Source: an uncultured Chthonomonas sp.
Lineage (GTDB): Bacteria; Armatimonadota; Chthonomonadetes; Chthonomonadales; CAJBBX01
Reading direction: 5' to 3'
Length of the DNA stretch: 64,000 nucleotides
Assembly (NCBI GenBank): GCA_903951425.1
Contig: CAJBBX010000156.1
Location: forward strand, 62,001 to 126,000
A program made the position numbers and the translations under genes. Each line of letters opens with the position of its first letter. The stretch's first letter is position 1. The notes beneath the pieces were generated by a model. That model saw only the letters and a program-made list of their open reading frames with translations. It was not told the DNA's origin and did not search any database. Shown here one piece after another: positions 1-9,273 of this stretch.

Positions 1-2429
1 AGGGCGACGGTATGTACTGCTCCGCCGCCCGGGTTCGGCGCAGCTCTCACCGATCCGCCCTGCAGTTCGGCCCAGCGTCGCACGGTCTCCAACCCCTGCG
101 CCCGTACACCGGCCGTTCCGGCCGTAGCGTCGCTCGACGCGGCCTCCTCATGGCTCGCATCCTGCGGCGTGGGGCCGGTGTCCGACACGCGCAGCGTGAC
201 GCGAACAACGCCGTCTCCCATATCCTCGGCCTCGGCCCATAGCGCGACGCGGCCCGCTTCCGTGCATGCGACGGCGTTGCCGGCCAGGTTCGCCAGTATC
301 TGCGAGACCCGCACGCGGTCGCCGAAGAGGGCGCCGGGTAGCGACGGAGCGGCCTCGGATGCGAGCTCCAGGCCCTTCAGCCGGGCCGTGGCCCGCAGGA
401 GGTCCACCGTCTCAGCCATCAACTGCCGCACATTGCACAGCTGCAGGGCGGTCTCGTCCGCTGGGGCGTCGCAACCGGCCACGGCAAGGAGGTCGTCGAT
501 TGGGCGCATCATGGAGTTGGCTGATCTCTCCACCAGTGTCAGCATCTCGAGCTGCTCGGCGCTGAGGGGCGTCTCGCGCAAGGCCGCCACCCAACCGAGC
601 ACACCGTGCATGGGCGTTCGGAGCTCATGGCTCATGTTACCGATCAGCCGTGCCCGCGCACTGAGGGTGCTCCGGAGCAGGTCGGTCTGCGCCGCCACCC
701 GGGCATCAAGCTCTTCACTGTGGCGCAGCCGCTCGGCCACGAACCGCGCCCGCTCTAACTCATGGCTGGCTCTGACCGCCACAATCTCCAGTACGGCCTG
801 CACGATCTCTGGTTCCTCGATCTCGGCGCGGCTGTAGAGGGCGATGAGGCCCAGCACACCCCGTTCCGTCGACCAGAGCGGGGTCCCTGCGAAGCCCTCG
901 GCTCCCAGGCGCTGCAGGAGGGCGTCCTTGGGGTACTTACGCCACACCCCTGTCGCGTGCACGGCGAGGTAGCCCGTTACCACGTCGCCTGCCGCCGTCC
1001 CATCGACGCTGAGCCGGCTCTCCGCCAGTCGGGCGATGTCCGGCGAAGCGGCCACCACGCTGACGACGCGGTCCTCGGGGTCCCATTCGCCCACGGCCAC
1101 GCCGTCTACCCGCAGTTCGCGGCTGAGGAACTGGACCATGGCGTCAAGATATGACGGGCCGTCGTCGTCCCATCCCAGGCGCGCGGCGAATTCCAGTGCG
1201 CGCGCTACGGCCTGGGCATAGGCCACGTTGCGTGCCACTGCAAGGATCAGCCGCTCGGAGCCGACGTCGATGGCCCGCAGCGTCACCTCCACCGCATGCT
1301 CGGTCCCGTTCTTCTTTCTGTGCGACGTGGTGAGGGTCATTGATCCGCCGTGGTCGGCGAGGCGGGCCAGGTGGCTCGTGACACCATCGGCCCTCTTCGA
1401 GGCGTCGACCGCCCGGAAGTTCATGGCTGTCAGTTCAGAGAAGCTGAAGCCCAGCGCCTTGCATGCCCGTGTATTGGCCATGGAGATGCGGCCGGTGCGA
1501 TCGACCACGAAGACCTCATCGGTGGACTGCTCGAAGAGCGCCTTGAACCGGTCCTCGCTCAGCCGTAACCGGGCCTCGCTACGCTCCCTGTCCGTCACGT
1601 CGGTGAAGATAATCCCGAGGTGGTCCATCTCGGTCTGGAAGGCGTACACCTCGTACGTGATGCTATCAAGCCCGCGGCGAGCCGTGTAGAGGGCCGGTTC
1701 CGCCCGTCCACCGGCCGCGGCCGCCTTTCGCAGGTTCGTCAGAGCGTCCTTGCCGCCCAGGGCAGGGAAGATCACCTCCAGCGGTTGCCCGAGGAGGTCG
1801 GCGGCCGGCCGGGCCAGCAGGTTCCGCGCGGCCTCGTTGGCGCTCTGGACCACAAGCGCGCCTTCGGTCTGCAGCGCGCAGGTCAACGTTCCGAAGGGCG
1901 CATTGTCGAGGACCTCGCGAAGGAGGCCGTTCCCGTCGTCCGCTTCGCGCCTATCAGGCGCAAGTGCGCTGACGTCGGTGAAGAACGCCGTAGAGCGGTG
2001 CGTGCCGGTGTGCACGATCTGCATGTTGAGGCAGTACTGCTTCCCGTTGGGCCTGTACTGGAAGTTGGGGACGGTAACCGGCCCGCCGCCTCCGGCCGTC
2101 CGCCTGTGCAGGATGGGCAGAACCGTGCCGACGAGGCTAGGGAATGCCTCCTCGATCGACAGGCCCACCAGCCGGGAGTGGTCCACATGCAGGATCGCAT
2201 CGGCCATCGGGTTGTAGGCGTCGAAGACGAGCCGGCCGGCGGGATCGATCACGTACGAGTGGATGCCGAAGGGCGCCCGATCCAGCAGGGCGCGCAGGTA
2301 GGTCTCGGAGTTCTGGGCGTGGGCGCGGGCGGAAGCCTCATCCAGCAGGGCATCGCGTAACCGCTCCGGCGCGACGGGACCCCGCGTCCGGCTGCTGGAC
2401 GCCTCCACCATCTGCTTCGTTCCGCTCAT
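1..2429 (-). CDS. Multi-PAS/GAF sensor histidine kinase, 3' end outside the window
   Basis: Open frame of 809 codons read leftward from an ATG at 2429 and continuing past the window edge. I see no transmembrane segment, so it is probably a cytosolic sensor. PAS-like domains lie at about residues 40-150, 165-270 and 285-400 (the last with LSEDRFKALFEQSTDEVF), then a GAF-like segment at about 430-570. The HisKA box is clear: NMSHELRTPMHG, with phospho-acceptor His601. The N box is recognisable (ILANLAGNA). After that the ATP-binding region is degenerate: G1 reads DTGPTP instead of DTGxGI, and the G2 lid reads GVRAQGLETV instead of GTGLGLxIV. It is therefore a hybrid or ordinary kinase with a modified ATP lid, or a poor kinase; a receiver domain could lie beyond the edge. 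It is divergent from the ABC transporter at 2605, and no cognate regulator is visible. Family is secure; ligand unknown. Confidence 0.85.
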   Translation of the reverse strand, partial: MSGTKQMVEASSSRTRGPVAPERLRDALLDEASARAHAQNSETYLRALLDRAPFGIHSYVIDPAGRLVFDAYNPMADAILHVDHSRLVGLSIEEAFPSLVGTVLPILHRRTAGGGGPVTVPNFQYRPNGKQYCLNMQIVHTGTHRSTAFFTDVSALAPDRREADDGNGLLREVLDNAPFGTLTCALQTEGALVVQSANEAARNLLARPAADLLGQPLEVIFPALGGKDALTNLRKAAAAGGRAEPALYTARRGLDSITYEVYAFQTEMDHLGIIFTDVTDRERSEARLRLSEDRFKALFEQSTDEVFVVDRTGRISMANTRACKALGFSFSELTAMNFRAVDASKRADGVTSHLARLADHGGSMTLTTSHRKKNGTEHAVEVTLRAIDVGSERLILAVARNVAYAQAVARALEFAARLGWDDDGPSYLDAMVQFLSRELRVDGVAVGEWDPEDRVVSVVAASPDIARLAESRLSVDGTAAGDVVTGYLAVHATGVWRKYPKDALLQRLGAEGFAGTPLWSTERGVLGLIALYSRAEIEEPEIVQAVLEIVAVRASHELERARFVAERLRHSEELDARVAAQTDLLRSTLSARARLIGNMSHELRTPMHGVLGWVAALRETPLSAEQLEMLTLVERSANSMMRPIDDLLAVAGCDAPADETALQLCNVRQLMAETVDLLRATARLKGLELASEAAPSLPGALFGDRVRVSQILANLAGNAVACTEAGRVALWAEAEDMGDGVVRVTLRVSDTGPTPQDASHEEAASSDATAGTAGVRAQGLETVRRWAELQGGSVRAAPNPGGGAVHTVA

Positions 2430-2604
2430 GGCCGTGCCCTCTCACATCTGCCGAGCGTTGCGTGCACCGGCTCTAATACAGAGTGCCGTAGGTAGGTCCC
2501 TGATCCCTTGCCGGACTGTCCATCGGCCCAATCTCGTTACTATACTGGCCCGGTTCGACGTCCGTGCCCGAAACGCCGGAAGCGTGTCGTCCGTCAACCA
2601 TGGC

Positions 2605-3348
2605 ATGATACGGACAACCGGTCTGTCGAAGTCATTCGTTGATCCCAAACGCGGGGTGATCGAGGCCGTCGCGGATGTCTCAGTGGAGTGCCGCGCAGGC
2701 GAGGTCCTTGGCCTTCTCGGGCCCAACGGAGCCGGGAAGACAACCCTCCTCCGGATGGTATCAACGCTCCTCACTCCTTCAGCGGGCACGGCAACCGTGG
2801 CGGGCTGGGACATCCGGAGCGCTCCCTCCGAGGTGCGCGCCAGGATCGGCTACCTTACCGGTGCCGCGGCCCCGTATGATAAACTCACCCCGCGCGAGAT
2901 GCTTGCCTACTTCGGCGCCCTGAACGGAATGTCCCAACCAGCGGTGCGCACTCGCACGGACGAGCTGGTCGAGCGACTCGACATGGCCTCCTTCGCCGAC
3001 CGCCGGTGCGAGCGCCTTTCAACCGGGCAACGCCAACGGGTGAACATCGCCCGCGCCGTCGTGCATGATCCACCTGTGCTGTTGCTCGACGAGCCCACCG
3101 CCGGGCTCGACGTGCTCGCCGCCCGCACGGTCATGGGCTTCATCCGAGACGGTCGCTCCAGTGGGCGCGCCGTGCTCTTCTCGACGCACATCATGAGCGA
3201 GGTCGAGACCATCTGCGATCGAGTGGCCGTCATCCACAAGGGTCGTGTCGCCGCCGTGGGCACGACCGAGGAGCTACGTGGCCGAACCGGCCGCACCGCC
3301 TTCGAGCAGGTGTTCCTGAGCCTCATTGGAGAGGAGGGGCCGGCTTGA
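2605..3348 (+). CDS. ABC transporter ATP-binding protein, NatA-like
   Basis: ATPase of an ABC-2 type exporter (247 aa). Walker A is GPNGAGKTT (about residues 39-47), the signature is LSTGQRQRV, Walker B is LLLDEPTAGLD, and the switch histidine is in STHIMSE. The frame is open further upstream to 2428, but the conserved domain begins at once after the ATG at 2605, so I use that start; a GTG at 2584 is possible. The stop codon overlaps the TTG start of the permease gene (TTGA), which implies translational coupling. NatA/NatB of Bacillus exports sodium and many relatives act on other substrates, so the substrate here is not known. Two SPFH genes follow in the same apparent operon. Confidence 0.93.
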   Translation: MIRTTGLSKSFVDPKRGVIEAVADVSVECRAGEVLGLLGPNGAGKTTLLRMVSTLLTPSAGTATVAGWDIRSAPSEVRARIGYLTGAAAPYDKLTPREMLAYFGALNGMSQPAVRTRTDELVERLDMASFADRRCERLSTGQRQRVNIARAVVHDPPVLLLDEPTAGLDVLAARTVMGFIRDGRSSGRAVLFSTHIMSEVETICDRVAVIHKGRVAAVGTTEELRGRTGRTAFEQVFLSLIGEEGPA

Positions 3349-4565
3349 AGCGCCTCAATGCCGCCGTGCACGCCCCACGTTGCGCCATGGTCGTCTTCAT
3401 TAAGGAGATACGCGAGATCTTCCGAGACAAGCGGACGGTCTTCGGCGTCGTGATCTCGCCGCTACTGCTCACGCCGGGCCTGCTCGCCCTGACAGGCTCC
3501 TTCCTCAACGGCGAGATCAAGCGGGCGCGAACCGAGGTTCTACAGGTCGGTATCGTCCAGCCGGCAGGCGCCGAAGGCACGGCCCGCGCGCTGAAGGCCA
3601 CGCCCAACGTGCGCTGGACCCCGGTGACGGCCGCCGAAGCGGAGCGCCGCGTGCGTGAGCGCACGCTGGCCGCCGCACTGGTGCTGCCCGACCGCGCCGA
3701 CGCGTTGCTGGTCGGCGACCGTTCGGTGCCCGTGCGCGTGGTCTACGACTCCGGCAGCGACAAGTCCAACGGCGCCTTCATGCGGCTGCGCCTCGCCGTC
3801 GAGGCTGCGGGCCAAGCGGTGGCGCGGCTCCGGCTCCAGCAGAAGGGCCTCACCCCCGACTTCGCGGCGCCCTTCTCCGTGGTGGACGGCGCCCTGAAGA
3901 CCGGCGGCGGACCCGGGGCGCGCATGGTGGCCGTCCTGCTGCCCTACATGCTGGCGCTGGCATGCTTTTCCAGCGGCGTCCATGCGGCGAACGACAGCGT
4001 CGCCGGCGAGAAGGAGCGCGGCACGCTTGAGACCCTCCTGGCAAGCCCCGCCACACGCTCCGAACTGGTAGCAGGCAAGTTCGCCGCGGTCACCTGCGTC
4101 TGCCTCATTGGCGCCCTGCTCTCGATTGCCGGGTTGCTGGTGCCCTTCTTCAGCGGCCTCAAGGCGTTCGAGTGGCTCGTCAAGGGCGGGCTCTCGGTGA
4201 CGCCGCTGACCATCGTCGTGGTCCTGGTCATGCAGGCGCCGCTGGCCGTGCTCTTTTCGGGCCTGCTCCTGACGCTCTCGACATTCGCGCGCAACCAGAA
4301 GGAGGCGCAGACGTACCTCGGGCCGCTGATGATGCTCATACTGGTACCCAGCATGATGTCCATGTTTCAGGGGGCCGAGGCCCCGAAATCCATGGCTCTC
4401 GTGCCGGTTCTCAACGCTTCGCTTATCATTAAGCAGGCGCTCATGCAGAGCTACGACATCGCGTTCATTGGGCTCGCCCTGGCCGCGTCGATTGCCTATG
4501 CCGCCGCCGCGATGCTCGTGTGCGCTCGATTGTTCGGGCGCGAGACGGTTCTCCTGCGCACCTAG
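3345..4565 (+). CDS. ABC-2 type transporter permease, NatB-like
   Basis: Membrane partner of the preceding ATPase (406 aa). The start is a TTG overlapping the upstream TGA, with a strong GAGGAGG ribosome site about 8 bases before it, so the non-ATG start is well supported. A transmembrane segment near residues 31-54 is followed by a large extracytoplasmic domain (about 55-190). Five or so hydrophobic segments then follow between about 193 and 397, the usual ABC-2/NatB arrangement. The cytoplasmic loop after the second segment contains GEKERGTLETLLASP, a typical ABC-2 permease motif. The substrate cannot be read from sequence. The SPFH genes begin 20 bases downstream, suggesting a membrane-microdomain link. 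Confidence 0.92.
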   Translation: MKRLNAAVHAPRCAMVVFIKEIREIFRDKRTVFGVVISPLLLTPGLLALTGSFLNGEIKRARTEVLQVGIVQPAGAEGTARALKATPNVRWTPVTAAEAERRVRERTLAAALVLPDRADALLVGDRSVPVRVVYDSGSDKSNGAFMRLRLAVEAAGQAVARLRLQQKGLTPDFAAPFSVVDGALKTGGGPGARMVAVLLPYMLALACFSSGVHAANDSVAGEKERGTLETLLASPATRSELVAGKFAAVTCVCLIGALLSIAGLLVPFFSGLKAFEWLVKGGLSVTPLTIVVVLVMQAPLAVLFSGLLLTLSTFARNQKEAQTYLGPLMMLILVPSMMSMFQGAEAPKSMALVPVLNASLIIKQALMQSYDIAFIGLALAASIAYAAAAMLVCARLFGRETVLLRT

Positions 4566-4585
4566 CGCCGACCTGGGAGGTGACT

Positions 4586-5575
4586 ATGGACGTACCTGCC
4601 GGCATGATCCTGGGCTTCGTAGTATGGTTCTTCGTCCGCTACGGCCTGGGGGGGTTCTACACAGTGGGTCAGAACGAGCGCGGCGTCAAGACGCGCTTCG
4701 GCCGGGCTGAGCGTATCCCCGGTCGTTCGACGCTCGACGACCCCATCTCCGATTCGCTCACAGACGAGGAGAAGCCGCGCTACGACTACCCCGTCGTGCA
4801 GGTCATCCCGCCCGGGGGGCCTTACTTCCGCTGGCCTTGGGAACGCATTTACAAGGTCTCCGTGGCGACGCAGACGATGAACATGGCAATGGACCTGGAT
4901 GATCCCGGCGCCAACGCCGCGGGCACCACGCTTGAGGCCGTCACCAAGGACCAGCTCAACACCGGCCTCACAGGGCAAATCCGTTATCGCGTGGCCGAAG
5001 CGAACCTCTACGCCTACCTCTTCGGTGTCAAGCGCCCCATCGTCCACGTCATGGGTTACTTCGTCTCCATCCTGCGCGAGCGCATCGCCAACTTCTGTGC
5101 GCCGGAAGACAAGAACCTAGCGCCGACGGACGGCCCTTCCAGCGAGCAGATCGGCGTCTCCATCAACGACCTGCGCAAGAACCTCCGCGACCTGAACGAC
5201 CGCATGGAGCGCGAGTGCCAGTCGTCAGTCTCGCGCTACGGCATCGTGCTGGAGGCGTCGCTCATCACCGGCATTGATCCGCCGCCCGACGTGGAGTCGG
5301 CCCTCGCGGCGATCAATACCGCGCACAACCAGGTCTCCAGCGAGGTGAGCCTCGCCCAGGCCAGCGCCGACCAGCGCATCGTCCAGTCGCGTCGCGCCGT
5401 GGAGATCGAAACGCTGAAGGCCTACGCTGAGGCCGAGCCGCTGAAGGCCCTGGCCAACCAGCTGGCCGAGCTCAAGCGGACGGGGCCTGAAGCCCTGGCC
5501 AACTACCTGCGCAATGTGCGGTTGCCACTCTACGGCAAGACGCAGCGCGCTATCCTGGAGGCAGACAGGCGATGA
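4586..5575 (+). CDS. SPFH/band-7 domain membrane protein (first of a pair)
   Basis: Membrane-anchored SPFH (stomatin/prohibitin/flotillin/HflK-HflC) protein of 329 aa. The ATG at 4586 follows a GGGAGG site; an in-frame ATG further upstream (4520) lies within natB and is rejected. One N-terminal transmembrane segment (about residues 5-22) precedes the SPFH core (VGQNERGVKTRFGR onward). A charged, alanine-rich, probably coiled-coil C-terminus follows (about 235-329), which in this family drives oligomerisation. It overlaps the next SPFH gene by four bases (ATGA), so the two are probably co-translated and may form a hetero-oligomer as HflK and HflC do. No protease gene is adjacent. Placement behind an ABC exporter suggests support of membrane-protein organisation; this is inferred. 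Confidence 0.88.
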   Translation: MDVPAGMILGFVVWFFVRYGLGGFYTVGQNERGVKTRFGRAERIPGRSTLDDPISDSLTDEEKPRYDYPVVQVIPPGGPYFRWPWERIYKVSVATQTMNMAMDLDDPGANAAGTTLEAVTKDQLNTGLTGQIRYRVAEANLYAYLFGVKRPIVHVMGYFVSILRERIANFCAPEDKNLAPTDGPSSEQIGVSINDLRKNLRDLNDRMERECQSSVSRYGIVLEASLITGIDPPPDVESALAAINTAHNQVSSEVSLAQASADQRIVQSRRAVEIETLKAYAEAEPLKALANQLAELKRTGPEALANYLRNVRLPLYGKTQRAILEADRR

Positions 5576-6519
5576 ACACATTCAGTGCGGCCTTCATGAC
5601 CTTCATCGCTTGCTTCATTGTTGTGCCCATGCTCGGCGGCATCGCCCGCCGTCTGGGCGCCTACGAGATCGTCCACGAGGCCACGCAACGCGTCTACGTC
5701 CTATTCGGCAATGTCGTGGGGATTATCGAAGAGCCCGGGTTCCACTGCCTCTGGAAGGAGTTCGGCTGGCGCGGCCTGCTGGTGAACTGGCTGGGCAAGT
5801 GCCACGTGCTGGATATGCGCATGGACCAGGAGTACGTCCGTAGCCAGGCCGTCAACTCGGAAGAGGGCGCGCCCATGGGCATCGGCGTCTGGTACGAGAT
5901 GTATGTCAGCGACCCGGTCGCTTTTCTCTTCCGCAACGCCGACCCGCGCGGTTCCCTGGCAGCCAACGTCAGCAGCGCCACGGTGCGGTGCCTCAGCAAC
6001 ATGCCACTCGAGGAGATGCTGGAGGACCGCCACACCATGAGCCTGACGGTTCGCGCCGAGGTGTCGCCCAAGTCCAGCGAGTGGGGCTACCAGATCGGCT
6101 CCATCTACGTCCGTAAGGTCCACTTCCGCGACGCCGGCATGATCCGTCAGATCGAGGCCAAGGTGGTGAACCGCCTGCGGCAGGTGACCTCGGCCATCAA
6201 GCAGGCCGGAGCCAACCAGGTCTCGGTCATCACGAGCACCGCCGAGCGCGATGCGGCTACCGAGTTCGCCCGGGCCGCAGCCATGCGCCCAGCGATCATC
6301 GGCGCCGCCCTCCACGAGATCGGGAAGGACCCCGAGATCGCCGACGGGCTCTTCCTCGTGCTGGAGACCCAGCAGCTGCTCGCCAGCTCGGCCACCGTTA
6401 CGCTGATCCCGCAGGGCTCAGGCGCACTGGGCGGACTGCTGGCGGCAGGCGATTCACCGTTGGCGCTGCCGGCGGCGCGGCCCACGCCTCCGCCGGCAAG
6501 GCATACTCCCGCTACTTAG
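5572..6519 (+). CDS. SPFH/band-7 domain membrane protein (second of a pair)
   Basis: Second SPFH protein (315 aa), starting in an ATGA overlap with the first. A hydrophobic N-terminus (about residues 5-24) is followed by an SPFH domain (VHEATQRVYVLFG, then a conserved strand and helix pattern to about residue 210). The helical region after it is alanine-rich, and the C-terminal tail is rich in Pro and Ala and probably disordered. The pair resembles HflK/HflC in organisation, but sequence alone does not allow that name. Its 3' end overlaps the convergent M16 peptidase gene by 8 bases. It is the last gene of the natA-natB-SPFH-SPFH unit. Confidence 0.87.
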   Translation: MNTFSAAFMTFIACFIVVPMLGGIARRLGAYEIVHEATQRVYVLFGNVVGIIEEPGFHCLWKEFGWRGLLVNWLGKCHVLDMRMDQEYVRSQAVNSEEGAPMGIGVWYEMYVSDPVAFLFRNADPRGSLAANVSSATVRCLSNMPLEEMLEDRHTMSLTVRAEVSPKSSEWGYQIGSIYVRKVHFRDAGMIRQIEAKVVNRLRQVTSAIKQAGANQVSVITSTAERDAATEFARAAAMRPAIIGAALHEIGKDPEIADGLFLVLETQQLLASSATVTLIPQGSGALGGLLAAGDSPLALPAARPTPPPARHTPAT

Positions 6520-9262
6520 CGCCCTTCGGGCCGGGGGCCGCCTTCAGGTCCCCGGCCACGAAGGTCGACCACCCGTCTACCTTCACCACACGCCGGTAGG
6601 CCGCCGTCACCTCGACCGCCGTCAGTTGCCTGAGCCGGGCCTCGTACTGCGCGTCCCACGCGTGGGTCCGGCCGACCATCTCCTTCTCCGCCAGCGCCCC
6701 GGCGAGTGCCCGATCGTCTGACCGCTGCACCTCGCGGCTGTCAAGCATCCCCGCCACGGCCTTGGCGACCTCCTCCTGCGTGAACCCGTCGCGGTCCGCC
6801 CGCGCCAGCTCGTCGGCGGCCGCATGCTTCAGCCGAGCCAGGTTCTGCGGCGCGCAGATGGCGTAGGCCGTGAGCCTGGCGCTCTCATCCTCCGGCGGGG
6901 CGAGAAGGGCTGCATAGACGCTGTAGCTGAGCCCCTCCTTTTCGCGGATCCGCGCACCCAGCCGCGAGTCAAGGTCGCCGCCGCCCAGCACGTAGGCCGC
7001 CACGGACAGGGCAGGAAAGTCCGGCGATGAGTCGGATATGCGGATTGGCTGGCAGATGAACGTGGCCGCGCTGGGCTTGTCATCCAGGTTGCGCTCCTGC
7101 TCTGCGGTCTTCGCATCGACGTACGGCCGCGCGATCCGGACCGCGGCGGTCGGCGCCCGCCATCCGCCCAACTCCTGGCCGATCACCTGTGCGGCCGCGT
7201 TCGGCACGAAGTCGCCCACCAACGCCACCGAGCAGCTCTGGGCGCCCAGCAGCGCCCGGTGCAGCGACCGGATGCGCTCAGGCGTCGCCGCCTCCGTTGC
7301 CGCCAGCGCCTCGTCGACGGTGAGTTGGCGGCGCACGTCGCCGGCCGGGTAGGGCGCCAGGAAGCGCTTGAGCATCAGCGTGGCTACGGCGTCTGGATCG
7401 TCGCGCTGCTGCTCCAGGATGGCGATCCGCTCCTGCTGCAGCGCCTTCAGCTCGGTGGCCGGGAACGACGGTCGACGCAGCGCCTCGGCCAGCAGCCGGA
7501 TGCACCCGGCCAGGTGCTCCCGCGTGGTCTCCACGGTGGCCGTCAGTGTGCCTCCGGTCACGGAGACGCCCATCCGCGCCATGAGCAGGTCCTGCGCGTC
7601 CTCGATCTGTTGTCGAGTTCGGGTTGTCGTCCCTCGCAGCAGCATCTCGCCCATCAGCGCCGCATCGGTCTGTTTGCCCTGCAGCGCCTGTACGGAGCCG
7701 AACCGCAGCGTCAGCGCCAGGTGCGCCCTGCGTCCTCGGGTTCGCTTCGGCACCATGGCCAGCCGCACCAGCCCCGCCTTGCGCCGCAATGTGCGGCTCT
7801 CGATGGCGTTGGGCGTCGGGTCGAACGTGTCGCCTTCGGACGCCGCGCCGGAGGGGCGTATCGCCTTCAGTTCGGTTTCGGGCTCTGGCCGGGCGGGCAC
7901 GTCCACCTGCTCGACGCGCTTGCCCGGCACATAGAGGCCCACGGTCCGGTTTGCCCGGCGCAGGTACCGGTCCGCCACCGCTGCCACGGAGCGTTGCGTC
8001 ACGGTCCGCAACCGGTCGCGATGCAGGAAGATGAGCCGCCAGTCGCCCATGGCGATCCACTCGCTCAACTCGAGGCCCACCTCGGTGGATGAGGCCAGCC
8101 GCAGCTCCATCTCCTTCAGCAGCCGCGCCCGGGCCCGGGCGACCTCAGACTGCGTCGGAGGCGCCGAACGGAGGCCCTCCAGTGCGGCCAGCATGGCGTG
8201 CCGGGCCTTCTCCAGACTTGCGCCGGCCCGCACCTCTGCCGAGAAGGTCAGCGTGCCCGGGTCCCGCATCTGGTACGCCCCGCCGCCCACGGAAGCGGCC
8301 AGGCCCGTGGGCACGAGGGCCTTGTAGAGCCGCCCCGACGGGGTGTCTGCCAGGATCATGGCGAGTACATCGATGGATGCGTAGTCTCGGTGCGCGCCCG
8401 ACGGCACGTGGTAGGCCGCCGCCACGCAGGGCACGCCGCCCGCCCGGCGCAGCGTCACGGTCCGCTCGCCGTCCTGCGGCGGCTCCGCCGTGGTGTCGGG
8501 CCAGAGCGCCTGGCCGGAACGGGGGATGGCTCCGAACGACCTCTGGACCAGTGCCAGGGCGCGCTCCGCGTCGAACCGGCCCGTGACCAGAAGCACCGCG
8601 TTGTTGGGCTGGTAGAAGCGCTGGTAGAACTGCCGCAGCCGCTCGATGGGCACGTTCTCGATATCTGACCGCGCTCCGATCGTCGCCTTGCCGTAGTTGT
8701 GCCACAGGTACGCAGTGGAGAGCACGCGCTCCGACAGCACGCCCATGGGGTCGTTCTCGCCCATCTCAAACTCGTTCCGCACCACCGTCATCTCGGAGCC
8801 GAGGTCCGCCTTGGCCATGAAGGCGTTGACCATGCGGTCGGCCTCCATGTCCAGCGCCCACTCCAGGTTCGCGTCCGTGGCCTTCAGGGTCTCGTAGTAG
8901 TTGGTTCGGTCGTACCAGGTGGTGGCGTTGTTCTGCGCCCCCCGCGCCGTCATCTCCGGGGCCAGCTTCGGGTGCCGGGCGCTCCCCTTGAACATCAGGT
9001 GCTCAAGCAGGTGCGCCATGCCCGTCTCGCCGTAGCCCTCGCTTCGCGACCCGACCAGATAGGTTATATTCACCGTGACCGTCGGTTGTGATCGGTCCGG
9101 GAAGATCAGCACCCGCAGGCCGTTGCCCAGCTCATACTCCGAGATGCCCTCCAACTGCCGCACAAGCCGGGGCCCGCCGGGCTGCGCGAAGGTAGCGGCT
9201 GAGTAGGCGAGTAGCACTAGCGCGGCGAATGCGGCGACGAGGGTGCGGAATGGCGACGGCAT
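6512..9262 (-). CDS. Exported M16 family zinc peptidase with two M16 modules
   Basis: Protein of 916 aa with a signal peptide (hydrophobic residues about 7-26, probable cleavage after TFA) and two tandem M16 halves. The first half carries the inverted zinc motif HLLEH at residues 84-88, with the expected downstream glutamate region (NEFEMGEND). The matching place in the second half (AALMGEMLLRG) lacks the histidines, so it is probably the inactive partner half, as is usual in processing-peptidase-like M16 proteins. I chose the ATG at 9262 because an AGGAGG site lies 8 bases upstream and the signal peptide begins there; an upstream in-frame ATG at 9295 lies in folK. Expected role: degradation or processing of peptides in the periplasm. 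It is probably transcribed with folK, 11 bases upstream. Confidence 0.92.
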   Translation of the reverse strand: MPSPFRTLVAAFAALVLLAYSAATFAQPGGPRLVRQLEGISEYELGNGLRVLIFPDRSQPTVTVNITYLVGSRSEGYGETGMAHLLEHLMFKGSARHPKLAPEMTARGAQNNATTWYDRTNYYETLKATDANLEWALDMEADRMVNAFMAKADLGSEMTVVRNEFEMGENDPMGVLSERVLSTAYLWHNYGKATIGARSDIENVPIERLRQFYQRFYQPNNAVLLVTGRFDAERALALVQRSFGAIPRSGQALWPDTTAEPPQDGERTVTLRRAGGVPCVAAAYHVPSGAHRDYASIDVLAMILADTPSGRLYKALVPTGLAASVGGGAYQMRDPGTLTFSAEVRAGASLEKARHAMLAALEGLRSAPPTQSEVARARARLLKEMELRLASSTEVGLELSEWIAMGDWRLIFLHRDRLRTVTQRSVAAVADRYLRRANRTVGLYVPGKRVEQVDVPARPEPETELKAIRPSGAASEGDTFDPTPNAIESRTLRRKAGLVRLAMVPKRTRGRRAHLALTLRFGSVQALQGKQTDAALMGEMLLRGTTTRTRQQIEDAQDLLMARMGVSVTGGTLTATVETTREHLAGCIRLLAEALRRPSFPATELKALQQERIAILEQQRDDPDAVATLMLKRFLAPYPAGDVRRQLTVDEALAATEAATPERIRSLHRALLGAQSCSVALVGDFVPNAAAQVIGQELGGWRAPTAAVRIARPYVDAKTAEQERNLDDKPSAATFICQPIRISDSSPDFPALSVAAYVLGGGDLDSRLGARIREKEGLSYSVYAALLAPPEDESARLTAYAICAPQNLARLKHAAADELARADRDGFTQEEVAKAVAGMLDSREVQRSDDRALAGALAEKEMVGRTHAWDAQYEARLRQLTAVEVTAAYRRVVKVDGWSTFVAGDLKAAPGPKGAK

Positions 9263-9273
9263 GGGGGCGCCTC

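Noticed and set aside
2541-2546. TATACT as a -10 box for the NatA-like gene
   Set aside because: The sequence 17 bases upstream (GTCCAT) is a poor -35; cannot be supported.
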